Shown here piece by piece: positions 23,620 to 35,884 of a stretch of 64,000 nt of DNA (within the stretch, counting starts at the first letter, position 1; every line of letters starts with the position of its first letter). The DNA lies in contig CM068375.1 of NCBI GenBank assembly GCA_034769895.1, positions 254,985,542 to 255,049,541 of the forward strand, given 5' to 3'. A program made the position numbers and the translations under genes. The notes beneath the pieces are model-generated. The model was given only the letters and a program-made list of their open reading frames with translations, ran no database searches and was not told the DNA's origin. Source of the stretch: Magicicada septendecula (Eukaryota > Arthropoda > Insecta > Hemiptera > Cicadidae).

Positions 23620-24738
23620 TAATTATTGCTGAAGTATATTGAGCTGGTAAATAAATCATACCAGAAGTTTTATAACAATCAACAACATTTTAAATAGGTT
23701 AGTACATTGGTACATACTGGCATTCTTCTAACTGAATTTGAAGACTCGTAATGAGATAACTACAAATTCACAATTACAAATTTCTAATCATGAAGTAATT
23801 TTCTGTACAGTTTCACATATTACAATTAGTGACTTGTACCATTTTCATGGTAACACATTTTTATCCATGATGTACTTAAATTACTTAAATGTATTTTTAT
23901 TTTCTAGTTAAACCAACTATAATTTATAATATGTTGAGCGGCAAGTGGATGAATTCATTGGCCTACAATTTTTATCACCACCAGATAATGTTATATTGAG
24001 TTATGTCATACTTTGTTGATGATCAAAACTACAAGTGCAGTTAATGGTTAATGCTGTTACAATTTCTTGTATAATTCTGTTATTGCTCCAGTCTATAAAC
24101 AGTGTAAAATCTTAGGTATATAAAAATTGAACACAAAATCCCAGTAAACAATATCAGTTCTAAAACTTAACAACAGTCTTGACTGTTTAATATTGTTACG
24201 ACGGTCTACTCGATCGTCGTAGGTACAGTGGAAAACAAAATAAGTACAAGACACCAATTAAGCCACTAATCACCAGCTTTAATTTTCACAGTTAAACAGC
24301 TTTACAGAATTAAGCAAATAAATTGTTAATTTATTTAATAATTAAATTAATAATTAATTAAGATGACAACTAAATAAAATTAAACATCCGTATTTATCTC
24401 ATTATACAGTATAATATAGTTTCAACATCGGGAAGTGATGGCCAGAGGTAATACACAGTGATACTATTATCTTTTGTTGCAGGTTTTCTCAGATGAGAGT
24501 TAAGGCATGTTCATGCACTGTAAGTTGTCAGTAGGTTACATAAGATGACACAGTCACAGGAAAATACTCACAATTTGAAAAATAAGTTGAAAAAATATAC
24601 AGAAAAGTGCACTGATTAAAGTGCAGATTAGATAACACAGTTTATGCAATTTACAAATACATAAAATCAAGTTGTCAAACAACATCATCTGTCTATAGAC
24701 TAAGTGATCAATTAGTCACTGGCAAGGTGTTAAAGAAC
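23620..24738. other. Gene-free stretch upstream of the DUF4781-like gene
   Basis: It should hold the upstream exon and promoter of the minus-strand gene, but I cannot place them. TGTTACGACGG near 24.19 kb looks like an LTR start, without a visible partner. The rest is AT-rich. Confidence 0.35.
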
Positions 24739-24751
24739 TGAAATACTATTA

Positions 24752-24990
24752 ACTACATACATAACACTACTGACTCAGATCACAAGTTATTATTGATAAA
24801 AAAGATCAAATTTATCTGAAGGCCTAAACTAGTTTTCACTTTGACAAAGCTTTAACTGAGCAAAAACTAGTTTAGGCCATCAGGTAAATATTTATCATTT
24901 TTGTCAATAATAATTTGTGATCCAAGTCGGTAGTGTTATATATAGTTAACTAATAACAACAGATACATCATGGACAACAAAATCCAGTTA
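24752..24990 (+). mobile_element. PLE family A foldback remnant, 239 bp
   Basis: Two inverted arms meet near 24.85 kb: CTAAACTAGTTTTCACTTTG on the left, AAAACTAGTTTAGGCC on the right. They continue outward to GATCACAAGTTATTATTGA and its inverse. The right arm ends in the family terminus CATGGACAACAAAATCCA. A 13-bp target duplication with one mismatch flanks it: TGAAATACTATTA at 24739-24751 and TGAAATAATATTA at 24991-25003. Only terminal-repeat sequence is present, no coding. A degenerate hammerhead-like tail (AAAACTAGTTTAGGCCATCAGG) remains. Confidence 0.75.
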
Positions 24991-25875
24991 TGAAATAATA
25001 TTACACCGTGTTTGTGGAGATTGCACAAATCTGTGGAGTATTTGGTGTTAAGACTTGAACCACTCTATGAAATTACTGATACTGTTCAAGTTTTATCCTA
25101 TTTGAGTCCTGGGATCAGTCTTGTTTGTTTACAATACTGACAACACCACAATTATTCCTTTTTCAGTGATAGTGATAATCAGTAAAATAACATAATTAAA
25201 ATAAGAGAAATCACCCAGAGCTCTATAAATTGCATAACAAGATGATTCATTACTAGATAATTAAACGCAGCAAGTTACACTCAAACCATCATATTCATCC
25301 TATTATAATACACAAGTTTAAACCCAATATACACAAAGTAAATATTGAATTTATACCATAAAATTACTTCTACCACTGTAAGCACACAAATTTTAGGATT
25401 TGTCCTTGTAAACAGTACTATGGATAAAAGAACTGAGGTTGGTGCTCCTGCCTGAGTTAAAGTGTAATGGTTTGTTCTGCGATCCATGTGGTTTCCTGTA
25501 TTTAAGGATGTCTGGCATCTGTGTTTGAGAATGAGTCCTGGTATATTGAGAAGTGGCGATCAGAATATTGCCCAAATTCATTTAATATTTTATATAAAAA
25601 TTAATACTGGAAGTACAACACATCGATTTCAACTTTCCAAATCAATGATATTTTTTGTTTTTCTTTTTACAGACAGTGGTATTCCTAGGTGACACTGAAA
25701 TCTACAGATTCTAGGTGGGATGAATAGGTGGACTCTGGGTTTTTGCCTGCACAGGTTAGCATATAAAACCCGTATAAAAAAAAACATATGCTAAAAGGGA
25801 ACTATTAGAAATGATACAAACTTATGAATTAAAGGAACTGATGAGCAAACAGAAAAAAACTAAGAAGAGATTATA

Positions 25876-27119
25876 TGAGGGTGGATCAAATATATACCGG
25901 AATTTTCATTTTATTGAACCAATAAAAAAAATATATAATCTTTCTACATAATCTTCTGATTTACAAACACATTTTTCCCACCAAATTGAAAATTTTTTGA
26001 TTCCTCCCTCGAAGAAAGAAGTGGGCCATATTCGTAGCCAATTACGCACAAAGTCCTTTAGCCCTGCATCATCATCAAGTCGCTGTCCTCTCAATGCTTC
26101 TTTAAGTGGTCCAAACAAATGCTAGTGGAAAGGCGATAAATCTGGACTGTAAGGAGGATGATCTAGAGCCGTCCAGTGGAGAGTTTTCCGAGCTTCTCAT
26201 GCATTAATGCAGTGGTATGGAGCCTTGCATTGTCGTGAAGAAGAATGATGTCTTACATTGGTCTCCGACATTGTTTGTTGTGATAGGTTGCTTTTGCATT
26301 GTCCAGAAGCTTACAGGAATAGGCGGCATTCACTGTTTTTCATTCATGAAGAAAATCTATCAACAGACGCCCGCGGAGCCCCACAATATGGTCACAAGCA
26401 CCTTTCCCACTGACAAGCATGTTTTGGCCTTGAATGGTGCAACTTCGAGAGTGTAGTGGTGGACTGCGTTTCATCACAAGTCAGAATACAGTACAAAATA
26501 TCTTCCCCTTACTTCTCGTAGCAAGTCAAAAGGTTTTCACAAACATCCAGACAAACACGTTTTTGTTTCTGGGTAAGGAAACGAGGAACCCACTCGGCAG
26601 ACACTTCCCGAAAATTTAAGTTATTGCTGATGATCGCTTGAACACTTGCATAGCTTACTCCTACTGCAGAAATAATTTCAGAAATCTTTATCTGACGATC
26701 TGAATTGATAACGTTATGAACAGCACAAATATTTTCTTCTGTGACACTTATCCTTGGTCGTCATTGGTGGGGTTGGTTTTCCACAGTTTTCCGTCAAGAA
26801 AAAAATGTTTTGTGGCAATGGAACACTTTTGTCTTTAAAAGTGCTTGTTCACTGTATTGTGCATGAAGTCTCTTCAAAGTTTCAGCAGGTTTAATGACTT
26901 TTGTGACAAGAAATTTGATTATGATGCGTTGCACAATGGACTAAAGTACCTCTTGCTCAGTCATTGTGCTACTGACAAGATGTGAGACTCGCGCCAATGA
27001 GTCCAGGAGAGGGGCCGACTTCAGACATGCCCACCATTATCCGCTCAAGGCTGCACAGTGTTCTGTTCACTTACTGAGCCTTTGGACAATAATTCCAGTT
27101 CATATTTGATCCACCCTCA
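25876..27119 (-). mobile_element. mariner-like DNA transposon
   Basis: Ends TGAGGGTGGATCAAATAT and its inverse (ATTTGATCCACCCTCA) are flanked by TA on both sides (25874-25875 and 27120-27121), as expected for mariner. The 1,244-bp length fits the usual ~1.3 kb. Transposase remnants run on the minus strand. Confidence 0.9.
25906..27000 (-). pseudogene. mariner transposase, broken
   Basis: The C-terminal frame (25906-26118, about 70 residues) reads GPLKEALRGQR...DDDAGLKDFVRNWLR...SFFEGGIKKF...KCVCKSEDYVE, the normal mariner ending. Just upstream on the minus strand, other frames give LLHDNAR and, about 34 residues later, DHPPYSPDLSPFH; these contain the second and third catalytic Asp of the D,D34D triad. 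The N-terminal helix-turn-helix half is not recognisable without frame changes. A mariner transposase of ~345 residues would need an open frame across this span. It is scattered over several frames with stops, so the element cannot move itself. Confidence 0.85.
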
Positions 27120-27121
27120 TA

Positions 27122-27743
27122 CATCTTAAAAAGAGAAAAATAGAAATGAAAACACTAATACAATTTTTAAACAGGAAGAAATATTTCTTCTTATTAATGA
27201 GAATGTTTCTTCTTCCTCATTAATAAAGTTAACGAAGCTTTGATGGCCTGACATACTGTCTGGTTACAGAAGAGCAGTCAGAAAGGAAAATCATGTGAGA
27301 TACCCTACAGACGCATGAACTAAGAATGAATGGGGTTCACAATGATCCGAGAAAGCTGGATATTTGAAATTGTATGATATTTATTTGGAACTGTGAATGC
27401 AACATGTCACAGTAGAGGCCATGGATCTCACAAGGCCACATTGTCAGAAGAGGTGTGGAAGCTTGTACGCCTGCGCAACACAGATGGGGTTGGGAGAATA
27501 ATAATATACCGTCTATATTTTACTTTACTTTGTTACTGCATAACAAATAAAATTATTTCACACACACCTGACTATATCAAGTTGTTAATTTTTATAATAA
27601 TTAAAATACCTAGAAATATATGTAAGCTTACCCACATTTAGAACACATACCCGCCTTTATAATACTTACTTCCGCGATCTTCCTTATGCACTTACCTTAG
27701 ACTCCACCAGAATATTACAGGGCCGCCAATATATTCTGAGGTT

Positions 27744-27791
<48 letters not shown>

Positions 27792-29400
27792 ATCTTACTC
27801 TTCCCATTAAAAAACGCTTGAATAATTTAGATAATCTTAGTTCCCTTGACTCAGAAGTTCTCACAGGCTTGTTTAGGGAAAATTTTGATGCAGAAAATAG
27901 GTTAGGTTTCGGCGCAATAACTACACTGAACATATGGTTATGGTTATATTGAACTCTGAATTTATTTTCAGTTAGCAATTCAAAGATTGCTAATCATGTT
28001 CATCTTTTGGTTAACAAATCACTCACTAGTGAACACTCACTATAATTATTTAAACAAAACTAGAATTGATATATTATACTAAGGCGAACCAGTACTTCAC
28101 ATTCACTCTCTTCCTCTCACTCTCTTAAAACCCCCCTAAATTTGAGATCTCATTACTATTTCTGAATGAAGTAATTTAATAATAGACAAATAGTTATTAA
28201 ATGTTGGCCAGTCGATCTAGTTTAACTAGTACTTAGCTGTTGATGCTATTCCAAATGTTACGCCATTACTCGTTCAGTTCACTTTTTGCTCCAACACTCA
28301 AAAACTGTTCCACACTGTTAATTAAATTTTCCGATTGCATTTTCTTCTTGAAAAGAGTTATTTATAACTGTTTTAGATTCATATTCACAACGTTTGTAGG
28401 CCTACACTTAATTTGTTCACGTAGGCCTCCTAACACTATTAACCCAACCGTACGGCTTCAAGGTGTTTGTCGACTGGGGCGAATTGCAACTGGCAATCGT
28501 ATACTATCCGGGCCAGTCACGTGGTTCCCCTTGATTCCTGCTTCCTCTCTTGTCTGCACACATCGAAGAGTCTGGAAGCTTGAAGAAGCCCGAACTGATT
28601 TTCAATATTGGAAAACACGTGTTCCTTACGTGGTACCATCATGACGTCAGACTGATCACAAAAATTCCTTGCCTTATAAGATTCGGTTTATTTAGTTTTA
28701 GACGGCAATGCCTACGTCATACTCACTTAGTCATACCATTCAGATTTCTAAATTCGTATTTTACCAAGGGTTACATAGATAATGAATTATTGCATAATAG
28801 TAAAATTATTCTGCCCTTTTTGTCCCATTACATATGTCGACGGGTTACAATTTTATGTCGAATGTTTACAACGGTGCATGTTCTAAATTGAAATTACACC
28901 TTATAACTCAATTTACTACTTCTTTACATGTACATATTAATATTTTGTGGGGCACAAGAGCTGATCAAAGATACACAAGTAAAAAAATTATATCACACAC
29001 ACACACACATGTGCACATATTTATTTATTTGTATACCACACCTTTCAATATCTTAAATTATCAAGACTTTCAGATTCATCACATGCTATCCTATATAAGC
29101 AACCTTAATTAAAAAAAATGGGAATCATGTAACCCACAAGTACACAATATAGTAACATAACTAATTACCTAAAATTAGGGCAAAAATCCACTTACATATT
29201 AGTATTCCCTTCCTACATAAAAAAAATCACTATCCACCATTTGCATCATAAGTTCCAGTAGGGACATTATAAATACCATAAAAATGAATATGCAATTGTA
29301 AAATAAAATCAAATACACCGTCTTACACTGAGAATGTTTTAGAATCACTAAATGTATTTTTATTCACTAGATATTGATTAAAGTGTAACAAAAATAGGAA
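27122..29400. other. Gene-free stretch with TA microsatellite
   Basis: A (TA)n tract is at about 27747-27786 and a CA tract near 28.99-29.01 kb. A less AT-rich part at 28.43-28.68 kb has an open frame (28240-28644) without recognisable homology. No element ends were found. Confidence 0.45.
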
Positions 29401-30690
29401 AAAGTCTGAATACTTTGGACAATCATGTAAGACTGAAATTCTTTGCAATAAGACAAATTAACATATAACCCTTTGTAATATCTTCTATACAGTGTCAAGA
29501 TAAAAGTAAAAAGTACAAGTTTTGGGTGCTCTCCCTTAGGGGGTTGTTCTCAATCTGCTCAATGGGTAGAAAGTACAAAATATAAATAACCCCTACAATT
29601 GTTAGAGTGTGAAATTCTAAGAAGAAAGTTGATACACACTTTTTATGGAAGCCAACTGATTCTGAGTTATTAGGAGTTAAAAACTGTGATATTCACCCTC
29701 CTAAAATTATTAACTTATGAGAGTCTTTGTTAAATCACCCACAAAATATTGAATCTATTAAAAAAATAATAAGTGCTCAAAATACAGATTATTTTACTTG
29801 AAACAAGTTGAGATTTTTTTTAATTCCTGCAGATTCAATACTTTGGAAGGTATGATTGTTAAAAAATGGTGCTTCAGTTTTTCACCAAAACAATTTTTGT
29901 TTCTTGATAACTCAGAAACTATGGCTTTGAAGAAATTTTAAAGCCATGAAATTACCTTTACAATTAATTTTGGTTTATCATAATAACAGTACAAATAATA
30001 ATGTTATGATCAAAAAATTGTTTTTATTTTTAACATTTTTGGAAATGTTTCAAAATATTTCTGCTGTAATTTGCTACTATATAAAAATTTAAAAAATATC
30101 CCTGTTGTGTATCATTAATGTACATCACTCTTAGGATGCTCAAATTTTTAATGATTTTCCAAGCTGGGTGTTTTGATATTATTAGACTTTGAATTTTAGA
30201 TAAATTTAGAGATTTCATCAAATGGAAAGATATATTAACAAATAACTCCAAAACTACGGACTTGGAACACAAAGTTTTATATTGGTAAAAATGTATAATT
30301 TTTACCTTATAACCTGAACCAGTTTTTGCTTATTATAAGCTTCATCAGAGGCTGCCACTGGGAGCACTGTCCGTCTTGTTCTTCATGACGGCGCCATCGT
30401 TTGATAGATCGATGTGTGTGTCCAGTGTGATATGTTCGAATAATACGTGTGATTTGAATTGTAGCTGTTCGTTTAGGATGTTGTTTTTATGTGATTTTGT
30501 ATATTTCACGTTGTTCAAGAGTGTCTAGTTTTCGGCCCTTTGTGTGTACATGTAGAATATCCATGTTGCTTTTGATGTTTTTGTATGTGTGGATTGCTTC
30601 AATGAGGTGGTTTGCAAAGGTGGATTCGGTAGTGGAGTCTCCATTTCTGACACATCGATCTTTCAAACGATGACGCCATCACAAAGAACA

Positions 30691-32401
30691 ATTCATTTTG
30701 TTTTATTTGTCTCCAAGTCACATTTATTAACTAATTAGAATTAATATTAGGCATTACCTGTATTAAATTCCCGTCTTGTGACATATTTGTTTTAATTTCT
30801 AAAACAACGCGTATCGAGGATAAATCCTCATCTTCAGGTTTTAATATTACAAAAACATCAAATTCACCCGTCAATTACTTAAAACACATAAAAACACTAC
30901 ACATAATTTTACATTGATATAGTCTCAGCACAGCCCGATGTGCATCGTCTCGTTGCCAACGATTAACTGTTGTACTTTATCCTGTATGACCATTATCATT
31001 GCCCATGGACACATCGATATCGATGGCTGTGTTGTACAGTAGATTAGATCAAAACGAAACTTTATCATTAAGTAGTTGGTCCACTTGCAACTTAGAAGCC
31101 TTGTATATCTCATATTCCTCCACAGCGTTCATGTATGCACCTTTTTTGCAATTATGAAGCAGTTTAAAGTTTGTGTGGAAGTCTGAGTACTTATGATTAT
31201 ACAGCATTAAATGTTGAGCGTAACTAGATCTTGTTTTCGAGATATCACTTTTGGGTACGTGTTTCTTAAAACGTTTGGCTGATTGTCTGCCCGTTTGTCC
31301 TATACAAAATTTGTCACAGTCATCGCATTCAAGCTTGTATACTCCAGTTTTCTCTTCATCCGGGATGTGAGTTCTTTGTCCCAAACGTTTTTTGATGTTA
31401 TTTGTGGTTTTGAAAGCCACTGTTATTTTACGTTTCTTTAACTCATTCTTTACAATGACTGGTAGTACATTCGTGTACTCAGTTACTATAAACTTATTAT
31501 CTTTTTTAGCTGGGCCGGTTAACCTGCTTTTACTATTGATTTTTACTGAGTGTTTTCTTACTAGCTTGTCTACGATTTCACTGTTATACCCATTAGTGAT
31601 AGCTATACTTTTGATGATATTAGTCTCTTCTACTCTGTCTTTTTGCTCAAGGGGAATAGCAAGCATTCTATGAACAAACGCGTTGAAGGCTGCCATTTTT
31701 TGGGAATATGGATGGTACGATTCAGTATGAATAGTGATATTCGTAGTGGTGGGCTTTCTATAAATTTTGAATCTAAATTGGTCATTACATTTGCTAATAG
31801 TGAGATCAAGGAAGTTCAGGCAGTTATTGTTCTCCATTTCCAGGGTAAATTGGATTTTCATGTTTATACTGTTCATATATCCTTTCAAATTTTCTATTTG
31901 TCTACTCGTTTCATTGAATATCATAAAAGTGTCATCAACGTAACGTACATAAAATTTAATTTTATCTCGCTGTTTATTAAAACTAGACATTAAAAACGTA
32001 TTCCGTTCTCAAAGTGGTTCAAGTATAGGTCTGCTAAAACTCCCGATAAAGGTGACCCCATTGCTAGACCATCCGCCTGCATGAAATATTCATTATCATA
32101 AGAGAAATAATTTTGTTTAAGTATTGTTTTTAGCAATTGCATAAGCTCATCAATTTCATTTCTACCTAACCTATTTGTTGTAATTAAGTTATTTCTGAGA
32201 ATTATCATTGTCTCATCTACCGGTACATTGGTGTACAGATTAGTTACATCAAATGAAGCCAGCCTATATTATGGTGCTGATTTAATAGTTTTAATTTTTT
32301 CAATGAGATCGTAACTGTATTTTATGCTGTAGTTATTTATTATGTCAATGTTCTCTTTTATAATCTTTACTAATCTTTTAGCCGCCCTATAACAATACGT
32401 C
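30691..32401 (-). mobile_element. PLE family B, inserted in family A
   Basis: CAAAGAACA occurs at 30682-30690 and again at 32402-32410. Without the insert the outer arm reads through (…CATCA-CAAAGAACA-AGACGG…), as in the matching opposite arm. So this is a clean nested insertion with a 9-bp target duplication. The element is 5'-truncated in the reverse transcriptase and keeps its 3' GIY-YIG and terminal repeat, with a CTGAAGA...stem...GATA hammerhead-like trace at 30837-30805 (minus). Confidence 0.85.
31049..32395 (-). pseudogene. PLE reverse transcriptase plus GIY-YIG nuclease, 5'-truncated
   Basis: Minus-strand order: YSIKYSYDLIEKI (upstream RT), RLASFDVTNLYTNVPVDETM, FMQADGLAMGSPLSGVLADLYL, FYVRYVDDTFM, FLDLTISKCNDQF..YRKPT, then a connector, then TGVYKLECDDCDKFCIGQTGRQSAKRFKKH and the tail AVEEYEIYKASK. 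The GSPLSG block and YVDD are reverse-transcriptase palm motifs (C). GVYKLEC...CIGQTGR...F..H is the GIY-YIG core. The longest open piece is 31049-31990 (313 residues), with a second at 31990-32208. At least one in-frame stop lies upstream of these. It is typical of PLEs, where RT and GIY-YIG form one protein for target-primed reverse transcription. Confidence 0.9.
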
Positions 32402-34517
32402 CAAAGAACAAGACGGACAGCGCTCCCAGTGGCAGCCTCTGACGAAGCTTATAAGAAGCAAAAACTGGTTCAGACTATAAGGTAAAAATTATACATGTTT
32501 ACCAATATAAAACTTCGTGTTCTAAGTCGGTAGTGTTATAATTAGTTAATCAATACACACATCATGGACAACAAAATACAAGAACTTATCTTTTCATTGC
32601 AGTAGGACTAATACTTCGTGAGTTATGACTGTTTGTTCAAAGATGACGCTTCAATTTTCCTCAAAAACCATACATTTAATCAAAACCATTCTCATAAATT
32701 AAAGATATTTATATTGTCTTTCTAGAGAAGTCTGTTTTATTGTAAGTAAAAATAACGATGTTATGGTCAAAAACCGTATGCATTTTTCATACTTTTTTGG
32801 AAAATTGGCAATTTTCTTGCTGTAATTCTCTATTCAATTCAAATTAAGAAAAATTCTTTACAGGCATCATTAACTTAGATTATTTTGATCACTCTTAAAT
32901 TTTTGTTAAGACTTTTTATCTAGCACTTTTTAAAATATCAGAATTCAAATGTTAGTTAATTTAGTGATGTCATTGAAATTGTTTCTGTTTTCCCTAAATA
33001 ACAGGAAAAATGCTGAATTTACCAAAGAAAGGTAGACATACTAAATAAAACTTATACACAAATAAGTTTTTAATTATTTTTGGAAGAATACTTTGAAATA
33101 TATGATTGTTTAAATATGGTGGTAAAGCTTAACTGAATTTCTAATTACACAGTTCAGCACTGAAATGATCTAAGAAAAGGCATTGCACCTTAGGCCACTT
33201 ATAAAATAATAAAATTCTATATTATTACAGACATTCATCTTGCTCTTTGTATATTAGTATCACATGAAAAGTGAATTCAAAGGGTGGATATTTTGTAAAT
33301 TTCACCCTCCCCCTTTAAATTTGCCAATTTTACTTCCCTCTGTTTTACAATATTTTTGATCTTAATTTCTTAATCAGCAACCTCAAAAAGTTAAGTATAC
33401 AATTTTCAACAATTTATTCCAAATAGTTTGCTTACAAAATAAATGTCCAGTATTTAGGGGTGATTTCAACCTTTCAATCCTGTGCTATTTAATATACCTA
33501 TGAAATTTTGACCAACATATTTCTTACTTATGTTTTCAGATGAAATTAATTTCTATCTTAAGAAAAGAAATTTTAAAAATATCACTACGTTTTATACATC
33601 TTATCCCCTTCAAATTACCCCTTTTGATTCACTGTATGCAGTACAATAAATTTGACTTTAAATTTTTACTCAGCTACATGAAAACATAATTGTACACAAT
33701 CTAATCAGTTTATTCCAAATAGTTTACTAAAATATAATTGTCTGGCATTTAAGGGTAGTTTTCACGCTTTAGGGGCCAGAACGTCGAAAACTTTTATTTT
33801 AATATTTTGCAGACACTATGTAGAAGACAACACAAAAAATTTCATATCAATTTGTTCTATTGCAGAGAATTCCGAGGTTTGGCAGTTAATTCAATGAATC
33901 AACTAATAAATTTCTGGAAGTTTTTTGAATAAATCAGAGGCAGTATTACATAATGATAATGATAAAAATATTGAAAGTAAATGAATTTTTTAAAAAGTGA
34001 GAAGATATTCAGCATATTAACAAAGTATTTCATTTGATCCATTTGATTAGTTTTGTAAAAAGTAATATTTCATGCTTCACCATAACAATATCAAGAAAAT
34101 CCGATATGGTAAATGAATTTATCCATAGTATTTCAAGATGCTGATAATGAAACACAATGACAATTGGAGAATATAATGTTTGGTGTGACTGCAGAAGATA
34201 TGTAAAGTATCTCCAGGCTAACAAAATGTTCCCCATTATGTGTTTTACTCTTACCTTTACTTATTTGTTTCTGCACCCAGGAATACAAACTCAGATGTAG
34301 TGTGATGGCAACTGGATTCTGATCAGTCAATCCTTGTTTGTATTTACTGACCAAATAAACACAAACACTATTATTTTCATAAGTTTTTGTGTTTGTAGTT
34401 GAGTGTAAACAAATTTGTGTACGATTTTAGCAATTGTAAATTAACGACTTACTAACTTTCTAAAATACTTTATTCAATATTAAAAAAAAAAGTTGAGTAA
34501 AGATAATGCAGTAATAA

Positions 34518-34644
34518 CTTGGATTTCGTTGTCCATGACGTGTCCGTTACTTAACTAAATACCACTATTATATTAACGACTCGGAACACAAAGTTTTTTA
34601 TAAGTAAAAAACTTTGTGTTCCGAGTCGTTAATATAATAGTGGT
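34518..34644 (-). mobile_element. Minimal PLE family A foldback, 127 bp
   Basis: It begins CTTGGATTTCGTTGTCCATG (family terminus) and folds at 34.60 kb: ...CGACTCGGAACACAAAGTTT / AAACTTTGTGTTCCGAGTCG... with about 45-bp arms. ATGCAGTAATAA flanks it perfectly (34506-34517 and 34645-34656), a 12-bp target duplication. There is no room for coding. The exact duplication and near-perfect arms indicate a young insertion made only of terminal-repeat sequence. Confidence 0.9.
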
Positions 34645-34659
34645 ATGCAGTAATAAATG

Positions 34660-35655
34660 TTCATCATGTGAAGACACTGTTTTTGTTAAAGGTCCACAAT
34701 TAAAAAAAGATTGTTGAAAGGTTTCCAGATTTGTTAAAAGTAAAAAAGTGAACATCTTAAAATAACTAGTGATACCCTTACAGCTTTCTGTAAAGTAGTG
34801 GAGCGCACTGTTGTTCAAGTTTTACAATTTATTATAACAATTAAAAAACAATTAATTTATCATCTAAGGTACACAAAAAGCAGTGTTTTGATCCCCAAAT
34901 CACATGGCACCCCCTCCATGACGAATGTATGATTTTTTATTTACCTTTAAAAACTATGGCTAGAGTCTACACTAGTGGAAAAATTCTGCATGGATGATTT
35001 TCAATTATCTTTGCTTTTTATCACTGTAATATAATTTTGGTTGAATAGTGTTAATGGAAAAGGCAATGTAATCACCTGGTCCTGCTGCTGTCTTCTAGGC
35101 ACACAAAAAGACATAAACAAATTAGTATGGTTAGATTAGACATAGATCAATGCTAGCTAGTGAAAGAAAAGCCACACTGATGGCATTATAAAGCAAGCAG
35201 TAGCAGCCCCTCACTAGAAAGTGAATATATATTAATTATTATACACACAGGCTTATTCAAAACTTAATTTATTATCATCACAATCTTTCCTCAAGCAAGC
35301 ATGGTCTGTTTTGCCCTCCAGCCATTAAAGGTTTTATTCTGAATACATTATTGATGTTTCTTTCTAATAGAGGATTACTGTAAGGAAATGGGTCACAAAC
35401 CCCCACCTTTTCTTTTTACAATTGTTTTAGCAAACAGCTTCTGCAAAACACTGAATCATACTGATGATTGTGATGGACAGTACTCCATATCACATAGTTT
35501 AAGTGGACAAGCCGAATACCATGATTTCATTAAAATTTACAGTGCTGGACTGGCTAGAACATTACACTTTATAGACCACCCAAAAGTTTCCAGAACTTGT
35601 TAATAATGTACAGAACTATCTTAATCTACACTGCTGTATGGTGATAAGATTTTAG
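34660..35655. other. Gene-free stretch
   Basis: No recognisable coding or repeat structure. The 71-codon frame at 35388-35603 shows no familiar motif. Confidence 0.4.
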
Positions 35656-35656
35656 A

Positions 35657-35728
<72 letters not shown>
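35657..35728. repeat. (CA)n microsatellite
   Basis: An almost pure CA tract of ~70 bp, interrupted by ATATA near 35700. Confidence 0.97.
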
Positions 35729-35729
<1 letters not shown>

Positions 35730-35884
35730 AATATTATGCAAACATAACAATTACTGCTTGTCTAGTAATTCAAACCTCAACATGAAATAGATATTTTATA
35801 TTTTCAGTTGTATTACTTACAAAAATAGTTTAAAACTGAAATAAAAATTTAAATATACTGCAACAGTACAAATGTATAGGGTAC

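Larger units (their letters stand above)
30255..32590. mobile_element. PLE family A, outer element of a nest
   Basis: The left arm (30.26-30.40 kb) and right arm (32.41-32.54 kb) are inverted copies: GGAACACAAAGTTTTATATT against AATATAAAACTTCGTGTTC, both with hammerhead-like cores (30305-30348 minus, 32436-32482 plus). A family A GIY-YIG tail reading HVHTKGRKLDTLEQREIYK lies on the minus strand at ~30.5-30.6 kb. The right arm runs to the family terminus (CATGGACAACAAAATACAAG); the left arm lacks it. A second PLE sits in the right arm. No target duplication was identified for this outer element. Confidence 0.7.
29530..34000. repeat. Diverged direct repeats flanking the PLE nest
   Basis: Several segments recur in the same orientation. 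AATGTTATGATCAAAAAATT (~30.0 kb) resembles GATGTTATGGTCAAAAACCG (~32.76 kb). TATGATTGTTAAAAAATGG (~29.85 kb) resembles TATGATTGTTTAAATATGG (~33.1 kb). TTTATTCCAAATAGTTT recurs at about 33.41 and 33.71 kb. After removing the PLE, spacings are about 300-470 bp. This looks like an old, eroded tandem array into which the PLE inserted. Unit borders were not resolved. Confidence 0.45.
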
